A DNA stretch of 45,600 bases from Saprospiraceae bacterium (GCA_020629515.1 JAHDDE010000028.1:1-45600); one strand, 5' to 3'. Positions 17,101-26,342 are shown, numbered from the stretch's first letter. Numbers and translations are program-made. The notes: generated by a model from the sequence alone, not told the origin.

Positions 17101-18559
17101 TAACACGCTTGTCGGTAATTGATTCTATCAGTAATTCTCGTCTATTCATGCAACCATTTGCATCAATAACTGTCACCCGATATCTTCCAAAATCTTCGGC
17201 TTGAGGATTGTCTATACCGTAATTCTGCTGTCTTGATATAGTATCTCCGTCAAACTCCCATATAAAACTAATAGGTGCGGTACCACTTTGAATATCCACT
17301 GATAAATCAAAAGACGCTTGTTCACAAAAAGGGCCATTAGTATCAAACCTAACATCGAAAGTAGAAGAACAAAGATTTTCAAATATTGAAATGACCGCCT
17401 CGTCAATGTCATCTTCTCCTTGCACATCGTTATCTGGAGTACTATCAAAATCAAATGCTGGACGGTCGTCATCATCAGCATCAGAAGCACTTATTATCTC
17501 TGCAACATTTACTATTTCTATATTTAACGATTCATCAGAGACTTCTAAGGAGATTACCCTTTTCACCGTATCACCTGGAGGAATGGTCAGAATTGGAGTA
17601 GAATGTGCATCCTCATCCCAATAAATACTATTCATTTCAGGCAAGTAAATTAGACCGTCTGGTACCATATCTGCAATGACAACATTATAAGCACTCACAG
17701 ACCCTTCATTAATCACCTCTACCTCGTAGTGAACTGTATCCCCAATTTGGTATACATCATCACCAATGACATTTTTATTGAGTGCCAAATCAAAACCTAA
17801 ACAACTGACATCAACTCCATATGCACCGCATAAAGCAAGACATTGCAAGGTGGGATTAGCAGTTAAAGGCAGATCTATTTGCACTTCATTGTAAAAAGCA
17901 TCCACCTCATGATTAGCTATCGTATATAACTGTACTTCATAATATTCTTGATCCAATACTTCCTCAAAAAGTCCCGAGAAGCTTTTATAGCGCACTACAT
18001 CTTCATCGTCAACAAGTAAATAAACATTAGAATGAGTTCTGGGAGAAGAATTAGTTACAATGTGGGGACTTGCCTGTGCTACTACTGAGCTGGAGATGCC
18101 ATCGCAAAAATATCCAGGCTGATCTACTCCTTGATGAGTGACATAACCACATAAAACGCCAGGAATCATTAAAGTATCTACAAGGCCATTGTCTAACGAG
18201 CCCAGTGACAACTCAATTCCGTCTACTGATTGTTCAAAAGGGCCGATGACGAGATTAAATGGCAAATCATCTTCTTCAACATGAAACTGAACGATGTCAT
18301 CTCCCGATCTGCTCACATTAAAATTATTAGAATTAATAACGCCAGAATTCGCTTTATCAAGTGCTAATAAGTTTATTGAAATAAAATATTTATCAATCGC
18401 TGCAGGCTTATTGTCCTTGGGGTTAGTACAAGTAGCATAGATTTCATAGGACACTTCATGGTGGAGTGCTTGCTGCCCAAGAGCAAATGTAGCTGCAAGA
18501 GACAGAAGTGCTACTTTCACATAGCACAATAGCCTTGAAAGGATACATGACCCCCTCAT
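14150..18559 (-). CDS. Giant T9SS-secreted protein with DUF11, HYR-like and dockerin-like modules
   Basis: 1469 residues with a signal peptide (about 1-29, ...AATFALGQ). One DUF11 domain lies at about 255-395 (FDLALNKNVIGDDVYQIGD). It is followed by Ig/HYR-like domains with the repeated pattern 'MDKEAPTF ... DNCGN'. A canonical EF-hand loop DQNKDGELTIDE sits near 935, then a Cys-rich DGDPCTTND motif near 1000 and a thrombospondin-3-like DQDNIIDCIDDD. A two-loop dockerin-like segment follows (about 1127-1177: GVSALDMVLIQQYLLG, DINKDGRISAID). The last ~75 residues (NQPNPF...SSIRTAVIAR) form a type A sorting domain. It should be secreted through the T9SS and attached to or released from the cell surface. 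It lies 84 bp after the PKD-like gene, probably in one operon. Confidence 0.85.
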   Translation of the reverse strand: MRGSCILSRLLCYVKVALLSLAATFALGQQALHHEVSYEIYATCTNPKDNKPAAIDKYFISINLLALDKANSGVINSNNFNVSRSGDDIVQFHVEEDDLPFNLVIGPFEQSVDGIELSLGSLDNGLVDTLMIPGVLCGYVTHQGVDQPGYFCDGISSSVVAQASPHIVTNSSPRTHSNVYLLVDDEDVVRYKSFSGLFEEVLDQEYYEVQLYTIANHEVDAFYNEVQIDLPLTANPTLQCLALCGAYGVDVSCLGFDLALNKNVIGDDVYQIGDTVHYEVEVINEGSVSAYNVVIADMVPDGLIYLPEMNSIYWDEDAHSTPILTIPPGDTVKRVISLEVSDESLNIEIVNVAEIISASDADDDDRPAFDFDSTPDNDVQGEDDIDEAVISIFENLCSSTFDVRFDTNGPFCEQASFDLSVDIQSGTAPISFIWEFDGDTISRQQNYGIDNPQAEDFGRYRVTVIDANGCMNRRELLIESITDKRVSCINDLNLSIVNTCQIELSPDLLTLNDIPGIQDFLLEIRDISGKLIEENDISSADLSGPLEVKLINPCNDQVVCWSNINIEYKIDPQFNFYTEVLKTSCTNVVDFVPTDIIEFYNSNSKGLPVLSVAQYEEELLKQTCLADWLLVINDVSFAAINCGQGSVGRIYSAMHQDGRVVHLDTAMIAIIEEPIDDVIFPNDVSNISCDADVTPEYLQSVPFLVRDGDTVALNQLHRHQNNHFCNLAIDFTDQNLGGECGFGSQKIMRSWSIVDWCTNQVKSANQFLFVMDKEAPTFALLSDTLRVELAGFLCEGDIDLSGQIVIEDNCDPSPKIFIEDYSFDGYFIQRVPAGTQTIDIKAVDNCGNTTSRSIVVIVHESTPPVPVIIDGLSLTYTENSTMWIEALAFDNASGDACGPIDIKIARLSEVNEIMANGVLSTFEMRDQCEEGLSKQDQNKDGELTIDEIFRDKIFMCCSDIGTKVKVIIRIMDVSGNVSDIESYIEVISKSEAIPCDDGDPCTTNDVMVNGCPCTGIMDMTDRDQDNIIDCIDDDFIFCYNGETVSIESEDIDLYLNRGATPGGCDEKELASIGGYIRTWDDQMIEAVSVQLNQELYDSTTSQGTYVFPSLAMYESYELSPHKNDDILNGVSALDMVLIQQYLLGIADLESKIHLIAADINKDGRISAIDLAQLRKVLLGQVDYFPDNDSWVFLPEDPGLDENNPYQFDESIDIDKLDKDEMDLNWIGIKIGDVSGNVVANSLKSNVRDQKKIELKVNDIELKNGEEYVVPLKIAGTKDMIGCQLSLSTKNIKVIGVEAGKFNIGQNDFLIHDEGDVNIVASKYAYESEELFSILIRSNVDGRLSENLSISDGDIPSLIYDTDFNEYKALLSFSDASGVMQSIDDKLMSNQPNPFIDQTNIRFSLSGRKSIELYIYDMNGVLLKDLSGIYPRGLTEVKVLSDDLNTSANTIFIELKSGRYSSIRTAVIAR

Positions 18560-18598
18560 AATTGTAGTTTCCTTATGTAATATATCTGAGACTACTGA

Positions 18599-18620
18599 GG
18601 CTCCTCGTCGAAAAGGAGCC
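18599..18620. other. Intercistronic hairpin between two giant genes
   Basis: GGCTCC (18599-18604) and GGAGCC (18615-18620) form a perfect 6-bp GC-rich stem with a 10-nt loop in the 84-bp spacer. On the minus (coding) strand it is not followed by a T-run. It therefore looks more like an RNA-stability or attenuating hairpin than a strong terminator. Confidence 0.5.
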
Positions 18621-18643
18621 CCAGGTCTTATTTACTTATTTCC

Positions 18644-21600
18644 TTATTCATTACCCGTCCAAGGGAAAGTGCTACATTCAACACTATTGATAATGATTTC
18701 TACAGTATCACTTTCTTCAGGACACGTTCCACTTAGACCAGTAGAAGTGAGTGTCAAGGTCACACCTCCGTTAGCTTTATCATTATCTCCCGGCACATAA
18801 GCGGTGGCCGAATCAAAAGACGTTCCTCCCGTAAATGTACCATCACCACTTGTACTCCAAGTTCCTGAAGTAGTACCGCCATCTATACTTGCACTGAGAT
18901 CAGCAATAGCAAGCTCAGCTGTAGAACATAGAGTAGTTGCATCTCCTGCCTCTACTTCAACCTCAGGATCAATAGTTATCACAATGCTCACAGTATCACC
19001 TATACATCCTTGCGAACTTATCGGAGCAACTTTATAGGTTATATCTGCTGGAGAAGAACCTGTGTTAGTCCATATATCTGAAGACAAGTAATTAGGGTCT
19101 CCAGTGATGCCAACTGAAGCATTGGTTCCGCCTGATGTCAGGCTTGATGGATTAGAAATCTCAACGATATCAAAGCTGTCAGCAGCTATAGAACTCCCTT
19201 CTCCCAATACAGCTAAAATTAGAGCTATCTCACTTCCGCTACATATTGTATCATTGAGCATAGTATCCAATGCTGGTTGAGGATCGACTGTCACTACTAC
19301 TGTAAAGTCATCCCCTGCACATCCGTTAGCACTAAAAGGCGTCACAGTATAAGTGATATCCACTGATAATGCAGATGTATTAGTATAAGTATGAGTTATA
19401 TTGGCACTTGTAGTATCCATTCTGTCAGACTCTGCAGGTACTGCCGACTCATTAGAGCTTAGCACGGTGTAGTTATAACCTACAGCCGAAATACTACCTG
19501 TTGCTATACTATCTGCCAAATTGATATTGAGCATTTCTCCACTACATACAGTTTCCGTCATATCATTATAGACTGGCTCTGGGTGTACAGTAACTGTGAC
19601 TATTATAGTATCTCCTATACAACTTCCATCTGAAGCTGATGCAGTAGGAATGATACTATACACTACATTTTTATCACTATCTGTTGTATTGGTAAGTGTT
19701 TGTGTAATTGTTGAAGAAGTTGAGCTAACAGTTTCTCCCGTTACACCTGACGTATCTCCTGATGTATACCATTCAAATGTCACGCCGGTCATTCCGTTAG
19801 ATATAACATCTTGTAGATTTAGGATAAACTCTTCGTCACTACAAACCATCAAAGTAGAATCTGCTCCCGTAGGCTCCGTAGTTATACTAACCACTATGTC
19901 AAATGGCTCTCCCGAACAACCATCGCTGTAAGGAGTGATATTGTAGACAACACTATCAGTAGAAGATCCAGAATTAGTAAACACATCTGAAGCTATTGCA
20001 CTAACCGTTGTATATACGCCCTGAGTAAGAGAATCCGCTGTGAGCGAGGCGCCCACCGTTGCTGATATGTCAAAGCTATCAATAGATAATGTGTTATCAT
20101 CCGACTCTGGCAAACTTATGGCTATTACCTCTCCACTACAAACTATATCATCCAAATCTGAAGTAACTACTGGTTCTGGCTTAACTTCTACAAGTATAGT
20201 TATTGTATCTCCTGGACAACCGTTGGCATACGGCACCACTGAGTAGGTTACAGTATCAATGCTTCCGCTGACATTAGCAAAAACATCATTGACTATATAA
20301 TTAGTATCAACTGTGGAGCCCATACTTGCCACTCCAGTCAATCCAACTCCCACCGTAGCTCCTACATAGAAACTATCGATATCAACATTAGCCGATGTAG
20401 GCAATATCACACCAGTGATATCATCACTACAGATTTCCGTATCTAAATCTCCGCTAAACATTGGTGCTGGATCTATTGTCAAGGTGATGTCTATTGTGTC
20501 ACTTATACATGCACTGCTACTCCTTGCAGCCACCTGATAAACGATCTCAGCAGAGCTTGCTGAAGTATTCGTCCAAATATCGTTGTATATAATGCTCGAA
20601 TCACCCGTTATACCGGTTGAGGCATTGTCTATTCCTCCAGTCAATCCGCTTGAATTTGTTATACTAACTATATCAAAAGAATCTGCTACTGCTTCTGACC
20701 CCTCCTCTAATGAAAGGATTATACCACTTATCTCATCACTGCAAACCGTATCGCTCAATCCCCCATCCATAACAGGTTCTGGATATACTATCAAGTAACT
20801 ACTTGCTGAAGTATCACTACATATAGCTGTACCATCTACTTCTAATGTCACCACAACTCTATATAAATTACTATCCATTGATGCCATTGCAGTTAAATTG
20901 AGAATAGAATCAGTATCTCCTGCTGAACTGAATGAAGTAGCCCCTGGAGCCTGCACCTGCCATTCGTAAGAAAAATTCCATGGATCAGGCAAAGCAGAAA
21001 GTGGATCACTGATGCTTTCAGAAACAGCAACTGACATCTCGCCATCCTCGTCTACACATAAAGCAATTTCTTGAGGGTCGGCATCTATACTTACAGGACA
21101 CATACAATCGACAGAATAGGTAGCATCACCACAATAATTAAAACAAATAGGATCACTTCCTGCAGTGAAATCATCAAGATCATCTCCAAAATCCAAACTA
21201 TCTAAAAAGGCTGTAGCCCCTGAAAGCTCTAAAAAATTATACGCATAAACCTTGTATTCTCCATTTTCTAATCCAGTAAAATGACCAGAATAGCTGGTCT
21301 GTGTCGTGGCATCATAGGTACCTAAAGTATCTGTGAGTAAGTACAAATAAACATTAGTACCATTATAAGGTGCTACCGTTGATACAATAGTACCCCAATC
21401 TGGCCCTGCACTAGTATAGTCACAAGAAGCTTCGTTATAATCCAAATCACCATCTCCGTCAGCATCAATACATAATACTTCATGTACTATCAAATCCAAT
21501 GTGTCTGGAGTCCCTGTAGGATCTGTAATTATTTTAACCAATACAGAATCTGTACCATTGTTATATGCTATAGAACCACTCATGTAGGTAGTAACTCCTG

Positions 21601-21814
21601 TTACTCCTGTGGATAAGACTCCGTCTACATAAATATTGTAAGTAGAGTCTGCATTAAGTCCTTCTATCTCTACAGCATAGGTATTATTGGTCGTAATAGT
21701 ATCGCAAGTACCCAATGCTGTCTGTGCGTTGACGCTATCCATAAAAGAACTCAAGAAAAAAGCTCCAAATAGAAAGACCAATCCCTTTACGGAATAATTG
21801 TATAATTCGTTCAT
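18644..21814 (-). CDS. Exported PKD-like repeat protein without a visible T9SS sorting domain
   Basis: 1056 residues with a signal peptide (about residues 10-30, ending SVNAQ). The N-terminal part (30-240) contains Asp/Gly-rich surface-protein sequence including ADGDGDLDYNE. An Ig-like domain comes next. Six repeats of about 95-105 residues follow, each opening with a 'xVCSDE/xICSG' strand, containing 'IDSFDI', and closing with 'GCxGDTxxIxVxxxPxP'. These match the PKD-like domains common in large Bacteroidota surface proteins. A final, different repeat (SGTWSTSGDGTFTGG) ends the protein at ...VECSTFPWTGNE. No C-terminal PNPF/gliding-motility type sorting domain can be seen. Confidence 0.85.
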   Translation of the reverse strand: MNELYNYSVKGLVFLFGAFFLSSFMDSVNAQTALGTCDTITTNNTYAVEIEGLNADSTYNIYVDGVLSTGVTGVTTYMSGSIAYNNGTDSVLVKIITDPTGTPDTLDLIVHEVLCIDADGDGDLDYNEASCDYTSAGPDWGTIVSTVAPYNGTNVYLYLLTDTLGTYDATTQTSYSGHFTGLENGEYKVYAYNFLELSGATAFLDSLDFGDDLDDFTAGSDPICFNYCGDATYSVDCMCPVSIDADPQEIALCVDEDGEMSVAVSESISDPLSALPDPWNFSYEWQVQAPGATSFSSAGDTDSILNLTAMASMDSNLYRVVVTLEVDGTAICSDTSASSYLIVYPEPVMDGGLSDTVCSDEISGIILSLEEGSEAVADSFDIVSITNSSGLTGGIDNASTGITGDSSIIYNDIWTNTSASSAEIVYQVAARSSSACISDTIDITLTIDPAPMFSGDLDTEICSDDITGVILPTSANVDIDSFYVGATVGVGLTGVASMGSTVDTNYIVNDVFANVSGSIDTVTYSVVPYANGCPGDTITILVEVKPEPVVTSDLDDIVCSGEVIAISLPESDDNTLSIDSFDISATVGASLTADSLTQGVYTTVSAIASDVFTNSGSSTDSVVYNITPYSDGCSGEPFDIVVSITTEPTGADSTLMVCSDEEFILNLQDVISNGMTGVTFEWYTSGDTSGVTGETVSSTSSTITQTLTNTTDSDKNVVYSIIPTASASDGSCIGDTIIVTVTVHPEPVYNDMTETVCSGEMLNINLADSIATGSISAVGYNYTVLSSNESAVPAESDRMDTTSANITHTYTNTSALSVDITYTVTPFSANGCAGDDFTVVVTVDPQPALDTMLNDTICSGSEIALILAVLGEGSSIAADSFDIVEISNPSSLTSGGTNASVGITGDPNYLSSDIWTNTGSSPADITYKVAPISSQGCIGDTVSIVITIDPEVEVEAGDATTLCSTAELAIADLSASIDGGTTSGTWSTSGDGTFTGGTSFDSATAYVPGDNDKANGGVTLTLTSTGLSGTCPEESDTVEIIINSVECSTFPWTGNE

Positions 21815-21911
21815 TTGTTATTGCCGTTTTGGTTAAATAATTATGGCAATTATTTCAAATCGTAGAAAGGTGTGTATAAGGTTCTATCTAAAGAAGGGTG
21901 AGTTTACAACA

Positions 21912-21942
21912 CAAATATAGAAATTATACATATATAAACTAA
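21912..21942 (-). promoter_or_regulatory. Promoter of the PKD-like/DUF11 giant-gene pair
   Basis: On the minus strand TTAG (21942-21939; one mismatch to TTTG) is followed after 19 bp by TATATTTG (21919-21912), a perfect -7 element. The predicted leader to ATG 21814 is about 90 nt. The A+T-rich gap around it contains no gene. Confidence 0.5.
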
Positions 21943-21965
21943 TAATAATATGATTTTTTACCATA

Positions 21966-21995
21966 AAAAAGGCTTCACTATAAGAGTGAAGCCTT
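21966..21995 (-). terminator. Rho-independent terminator of proS
   Basis: An 11-bp perfect stem AAGGCTTCACT (21969-21979) / AGTGAAGCCTT (21985-21995) with a 5-nt loop is followed, on the minus strand, by a run of T. It begins 23 bp downstream of the proS stop codon. Confidence 0.85.
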
Positions 21996-22018
21996 AATGA
22001 TTTATAATTAGTTATTAA

Positions 22019-23485
22019 TTAATAGGCTTTGGCAAATAATACCCTTTGAGCAGATGGCCGACCAGATATCAAATCTTTACCCTCTTCAGGTTGCCTATTA
22101 TTCGGGATACATCGGATAGTCGCTTTAGTGAGTTCCTTGATTTTGAGCTCGCTCTCAGTGGTACCATCCCAAGGTGCAGACACAAAGCCTCCTTTCTCAT
22201 TTAACACTGTTTTAAAATCTTCAAAGTTGTCCACATCAGTAGTCCTCTCAGCTCTGAACTTTAATGCCCTTTCAAAAAGATTATTCTGAATATCCTCTAA
22301 TAAGTTTTTTATCTGATCTCCAATGTTAGTAATTTGATAACTACTCTTTTCTTTTGTATCTCTTCTTGCTACTTCTACTACACCATTGGCCAAGTCACGC
22401 TTACCCAAGCCAATCCTTACAGGTATTCCCTTCATCTCATATTCTGCAAATTTGAATCCAGGCCTCTTCTTCTTATCAGTATCAATTTTAACTGAGATTC
22501 CTTTGGATTTGAGCTCCTTTTCTATCTTTTCCGCCACTTCCATAATCTCAGGTTGAGGTTTAGGTATTGGCACTATAACTACCTGAGTCGGTGCTAATTT
22601 AGGAGGAAGAACTAAACCTTCATCATCAGAATGAGTCATAATCAATCCTCCTACTAATCTTGTAGAGACACCCCATGAGGTGGCCCAAACAAAATCCTCC
22701 TTATTATTTTGATCTGCAAACTTCACATCAAAAGCCTTTGCAAAATTTTGACCTAAGAAATGTGAAGTTCCAGCTTGCAATGCCCGACCATCTTGCATTA
22801 GTGCCTCGATCGTGTAAGTCTCTTCTGCTCCAGCGAATCTTTCATTGGCGGTTTTGGCACCTTTGATAACAGGCATTGCCATATAGTCTTCTGCAAATCT
22901 TGCATATAGTTCGTGTATCATCTGAGCTTCTTCGACAGCCTCAGATTGAGTAGCATGAGCCGTGTGACCTTCTTGCCAAAGGAATTCAGCTGTACGAAGA
23001 AATGGCCTCGTACGCATCTCCCATCTAACTACATTTGCCCATTGGTTAATCAAAAGAGGAAGATCTCGATAAGACTGAATCCAATCTTTATATGTATTCC
23101 ATATGATCGTTTCTGATGTCGGTCGTACAATGAGTTCTTCTTCTAACTTGGCTGACGGATCAACCACAACTCCAGACCCATCCGGATTATTCATTAATCT
23201 ATGGTGAGTAACTACAGCACATTCCTTTGCAAACCCTTCTACATGATCTGCCTCTTTACTCAAAAAACTTTTTGGTATAAAAAGTGGAAAATAGGCATTA
23301 ACATGACCCGTATCTTTAAACATTCTATCCAATTGCGCCTTCATGTTCTCCCACACTGCAAATCCAGTCGGTTTAATAACCATACAACCTCTCACAGCAG
23401 AATTATCTGCCAATCCTGCTTTCTTCACTATATCTAAGTACCACTGCGAGTAATTCTCACTACGAGGAGTAATTTCTTTAGCCAT
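22019..23485 (-). CDS. proS: Prolyl-tRNA synthetase, eukaryote/archaea-type (class II aaRS)
   Basis: 488 residues, the usual length for the short ProRS type that lacks the bacterial editing insertion. Class II motif 2 is visible as [14 protein letters not shown]. Other conserved parts are [10 protein letters not shown] (motif 1 area), [34 protein letters not shown] (motif 3 region) and an anticodon-binding domain (about 300-400) opening with [10 protein letters not shown]. The C-terminal zinc-domain-like tail ends [11 protein letters not shown]. It charges tRNA-Pro with proline in the cytosol. It is a single-gene unit with its own terminator and a -7 element upstream at 23646. Confidence 0.95.
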   Translation of the reverse strand: MAKEITPRSENYSQWYLDIVKKAGLADNSAVRGCMVIKPTGFAVWENMKAQLDRMFKDTGHVNAYFPLFIPKSFLSKEADHVEGFAKECAVVTHHRLMNNPDGSGVVVDPSAKLEEELIVRPTSETIIWNTYKDWIQSYRDLPLLINQWANVVRWEMRTRPFLRTAEFLWQEGHTAHATQSEAVEEAQMIHELYARFAEDYMAMPVIKGAKTANERFAGAEETYTIEALMQDGRALQAGTSHFLGQNFAKAFDVKFADQNNKEDFVWATSWGVSTRLVGGLIMTHSDDEGLVLPPKLAPTQVVIVPIPKPQPEIMEVAEKIEKELKSKGISVKIDTDKKKRPGFKFAEYEMKGIPVRIGLGKRDLANGVVEVARRDTKEKSSYQITNIGDQIKNLLEDIQNNLFERALKFRAERTTDVDNFEDFKTVLNEKGGFVSAPWDGTTESELKIKELTKATIRCIPNNRQPEEGKDLISGRPSAQRVLFAKAY

Positions 23486-23645
23486 CCTACTAATTGTTAA
23501 AATTCAGGGAATATTTGTTAAAATCGGAACCACAACAGAAAAATATTCGTCATAATGATGTATGCCAGCATATAATTGCGCTGTTAACAAATTTTAACTA
23601 TTGTTAAATAAGTTCTTTAAATAATTATTAACTGTTCAGAAGCTA

Positions 23646-23653
23646 CAAAAGTA
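23646..23653 (-). promoter_or_regulatory. Candidate -7 element for proS
   Basis: The minus strand reads TACTTTTG, matching TAnnTTTG, about 160 bp upstream of the proS ATG. This would give a leader of about 150 nt. A TTTC at 20-bp spacing may serve as the -33 element. Other start sites cannot be excluded. Confidence 0.3.
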
Positions 23654-23707
23654 ATAAATTGTGGATGTATGCTGAAAGGCGGTTTGTATAAACATAAAAT
23701 TATTGCG

Positions 23708-24736
23708 ATGAAAAAAATTAAATTATTATCCGGATTTACGCTCCTACTGAGTATGATCACTGTAAGTGTATTTGCACAGTTTGATGATCTCTATTATGAC
23801 GAATCATCTTACGAAGATTCTGATGTGTATGACTATGATGATGACTCGTATGATGATGAGATAGCATACCAAGAAGAATCGACTGATCTATCAGATTATG
23901 ATTTAGATGAGTATGATGAGTATACAGAGTACAACAGTTATAATTATGAATTAGATGCTTATCAGTACACTAATAGATTGGATAGATACAGATTGGCTGT
24001 ATTCGCATCTAACTATTATGGTCAAAACTTTTACTTTACTAATGGAAATAGTTTTTATAGAGAACTTAACAGAAGAATTAATAATGATAGATTCTTTGCA
24101 GCTTACTTGAGAAATGCTCTAATATTTGGCCCATCTTATGGCCAATTGTATACGACTTTTGGGCCATATAGAGACCCGTTCTCCCCATTCTACAGCCCTT
24201 TTAGTAGAACTGGAAGAAATTTTGGATGGGCAGGATCTGGTTTTGGAGGCGGTTTCGCACGTGGAATTGGAGGTGGTGCTTATTATTGTCCTCCGTATGG
24301 TGCAACCAATATCACCAATATATTCCCTAATTATAACCCAGGGTCTTCATCTGTGAACAGATCAAGGACTACTAACTCGACAACACGTTCTAACGCCAAT
24401 ACTAGTAGAACTGTATACGGCAAAGTGGCTTCAAGAGGAAACATAAGACCATCATCTTCTACACGAACAGTAACTCGTTCTACTACAAGAACAGCTACGC
24501 CAAGTTCGAGAAGTGTAAGAAGTAATAGTACTAATACTTCTTCGCGAAGTGTAAGATCTACAAGAACTACAAATAGATCTAACTACGGTAATTCAAGATC
24601 TACAAGATCTACTCGGTCTTATGCTCCAACGAGATCATCCAGCACGAGAAGTTCTGGCGTGAGCAGATCATCTGGCACAAGAAGTGTTAGCAGATCATCT
24701 GGCTCTACTTCTACGAGAAGTGTAAGAAGACCATAG
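23708..24736 (+). CDS. Exported low-complexity protein with acidic N-terminal and Ser/Arg-rich C-terminal regions
   Basis: Start 23708 (MKKIKLLSGF) is chosen because it gives a normal signal peptide ending VFAQ (residue 24); the longer frame from 23669 only adds 13 residues. The mature 342-residue protein has three parts. An acidic Asp/Tyr/Glu-rich segment (25-75, e.g. DYDDDSYDDE) comes first. A central Tyr/Phe/Gly/Asn-rich region follows (90-210, with GSGFGGGFARGIGGGAYY). A basic region (213-342) is built almost only of Ser, Arg and Thr, e.g. TRSVSRSSGSTSTRSVRRP. It is likely disordered. No family is recognised. Confidence 0.75.
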   Translation: MKKIKLLSGFTLLLSMITVSVFAQFDDLYYDESSYEDSDVYDYDDDSYDDEIAYQEESTDLSDYDLDEYDEYTEYNSYNYELDAYQYTNRLDRYRLAVFASNYYGQNFYFTNGNSFYRELNRRINNDRFFAAYLRNALIFGPSYGQLYTTFGPYRDPFSPFYSPFSRTGRNFGWAGSGFGGGFARGIGGGAYYCPPYGATNITNIFPNYNPGSSSVNRSRTTNSTTRSNANTSRTVYGKVASRGNIRPSSSTRTVTRSTTRTATPSSRSVRSNSTNTSSRSVRSTRTTNRSNYGNSRSTRSTRSYAPTRSSSTRSSGVSRSSGTRSVSRSSGSTSTRSVRRP

Positions 24737-24758
24737 GAATAACGCAATAATATACAAG

Positions 24759-24793
24759 ATGGGTGATGGCATTAGTTATCACCCATTTTTTTT
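24759..24793 (+). terminator. Rho-independent terminator of the Ser/Arg-rich protein gene
   Basis: ATGGGTGAT (24759-24767) pairs with ATCACCCAT (24778-24786) around a 10-nt loop and is followed by eight T residues. It begins 22 bp after the stop codon. Confidence 0.85.
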
Positions 24794-24856
24794 GAAATTT
24801 TTTAAGGCCAAAAGATTTATAATCTTTACAGTATAAATTTATAAGAGCTCCCATAC

Positions 24857-26338
24857 ATGAAAGAAGTATATTTCACAACTATCATCAGTTTTTCCTTTTT
24901 TATTCTTGGCCACTCGCAGTCATTAGATGATGCGGTTCGTTACTCTTTACTAAATAGCAGTAGCACAGCAAGATCTATAGGTGTAGGTGGATCAATGAGT
25001 CCTCTCGGAGCAGACATCTCTGTTGCTAATACCAATCCTGCAGGTATTGCAGAATTCAAGAAATCAGAATTTGTTTTGGGATTAGGGTTACCCACCAATT
25101 CTACGGATGCCACAATCGGCCTCGCTGATCAACAGAATGAAAAGACGTCACGATTGACGTTAAATACGCTGGGGGTGGTATTTGCATATCGACCAAATGC
25201 CCCAAAAATGAGAAATATAAATATGTCCTTCGGTGTAAATCAATTAGCTCATTTTAATCAAACACTGTTTTATGGTGGTGCTACACCAGGCACAAGGGTA
25301 GAACGATTTCTCGAAGTATCTAATTTAAGGACGTTAGATGAACTTGATCCATTTGAAGGTGGATTAGCTTATGATACTGAACTTATCTCGGACCAAAATC
25401 AAGATTTTTTTTACGAAAGCGACTTCAGAACCTTTGAGGAAGAAGTATATAAAGAAGAGTTTATAGAACGATCTGGTTCTTACAATGAACTATTCATGAA
25501 TTTCGCTGCGAATTATGATAATAAGATCTCTTTTGGTTTAACCTTAGGTATTCCAATTATAAATTATTCTGAAACTAAAAATTATCTGGAGGCAGATGAC
25601 TTTGAGATAATACCTAATTTTTTAGATTATATCTTCACTCAAAATCTGTCGACCACAGGTGGAGGAATTAATATAAAGTTAGGAGCCATCTATAAAATCA
25701 CTCCAAAAGTCCGTATATCAGGCGCAATACATAGTCCATCTTGGCTTTTTCTAACCGATGAATTTAGTACAGGATTAGATTTTCGGGTTGAAGGAGAAGA
25801 AATAGGTATGGCGAGAGAATCACCCTTATCCGAATTTGAATATCGCCTTCAGACACCATGGAGAGCCTTTGGTGGTGTGGGCATGATCTATAGTCTGGGT
25901 GATATAAAAGGCTTTATTAACGGTGAGGTAGAATATGTTGATTATAGCAATGCAAATTTTGACGTAACCATTAACTCCAATGATCCGATAGATCAATTCT
26001 TTGAAGAAGACTTAAATAATGAAATCGACCAAAGCTTGACTAATGCTATTAACATAAGATTGGGAACCGAGTTAGCATATAAAAAATATAGACTCAGAGT
26101 AGGCGCAGCACAAATGGGCAGTCCGTATGCTAATACTAACTTATTGGATCTTGATCCTCAACTTTCGGCTGGCATTGGCTGGCGAGGCTCCAAAATTTAT
26201 TTTGATTTGGCCTATTCTACTCAATCTCAGGATAGAGAATATACACCTTATCGTTTATTAGATGCATCCTTTAATCAAACTGTAAATACAAAATCAAATC
26301 GTAATCTTATTTCTTTGACATTTGGCATTAAAATTTAA
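24857..26338 (+). CDS. FadL/OmpP1-like outer-membrane transport protein
   Basis: 493 residues with a signal peptide (about 1-21, ...FILGHSQ). The mature N-terminus carries the Bacteroidota FadL-like block SSTARSIGVGGSMSPLGAD followed by ANTNPAGIAEF, where the hatch strand resides. The rest alternates hydrophobic and polar residues as in a beta barrel, ending with an aromatic/hydrophobic strand (LISLTFGIKI) suited to BAM insertion. Members of this family move hydrophobic compounds such as fatty acids across the outer membrane; the substrate here is not known. It stands alone, with a shared bidirectional terminator downstream. Confidence 0.8.
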   Translation: MKEVYFTTIISFSFFILGHSQSLDDAVRYSLLNSSSTARSIGVGGSMSPLGADISVANTNPAGIAEFKKSEFVLGLGLPTNSTDATIGLADQQNEKTSRLTLNTLGVVFAYRPNAPKMRNINMSFGVNQLAHFNQTLFYGGATPGTRVERFLEVSNLRTLDELDPFEGGLAYDTELISDQNQDFFYESDFRTFEEEVYKEEFIERSGSYNELFMNFAANYDNKISFGLTLGIPIINYSETKNYLEADDFEIIPNFLDYIFTQNLSTTGGGINIKLGAIYKITPKVRISGAIHSPSWLFLTDEFSTGLDFRVEGEEIGMARESPLSEFEYRLQTPWRAFGGVGMIYSLGDIKGFINGEVEYVDYSNANFDVTINSNDPIDQFFEEDLNNEIDQSLTNAINIRLGTELAYKKYRLRVGAAQMGSPYANTNLLDLDPQLSAGIGWRGSKIYFDLAYSTQSQDREYTPYRLLDASFNQTVNTKSNRNLISLTFGIKI

Positions 26339-26342
26339 TCAA

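Noticed and set aside
17212-17490. Short Leu-rich minus-strand frame inside the 1469-residue gene
   Set aside because: It lies in another frame of a clearly coding region and shows no start context or family match.
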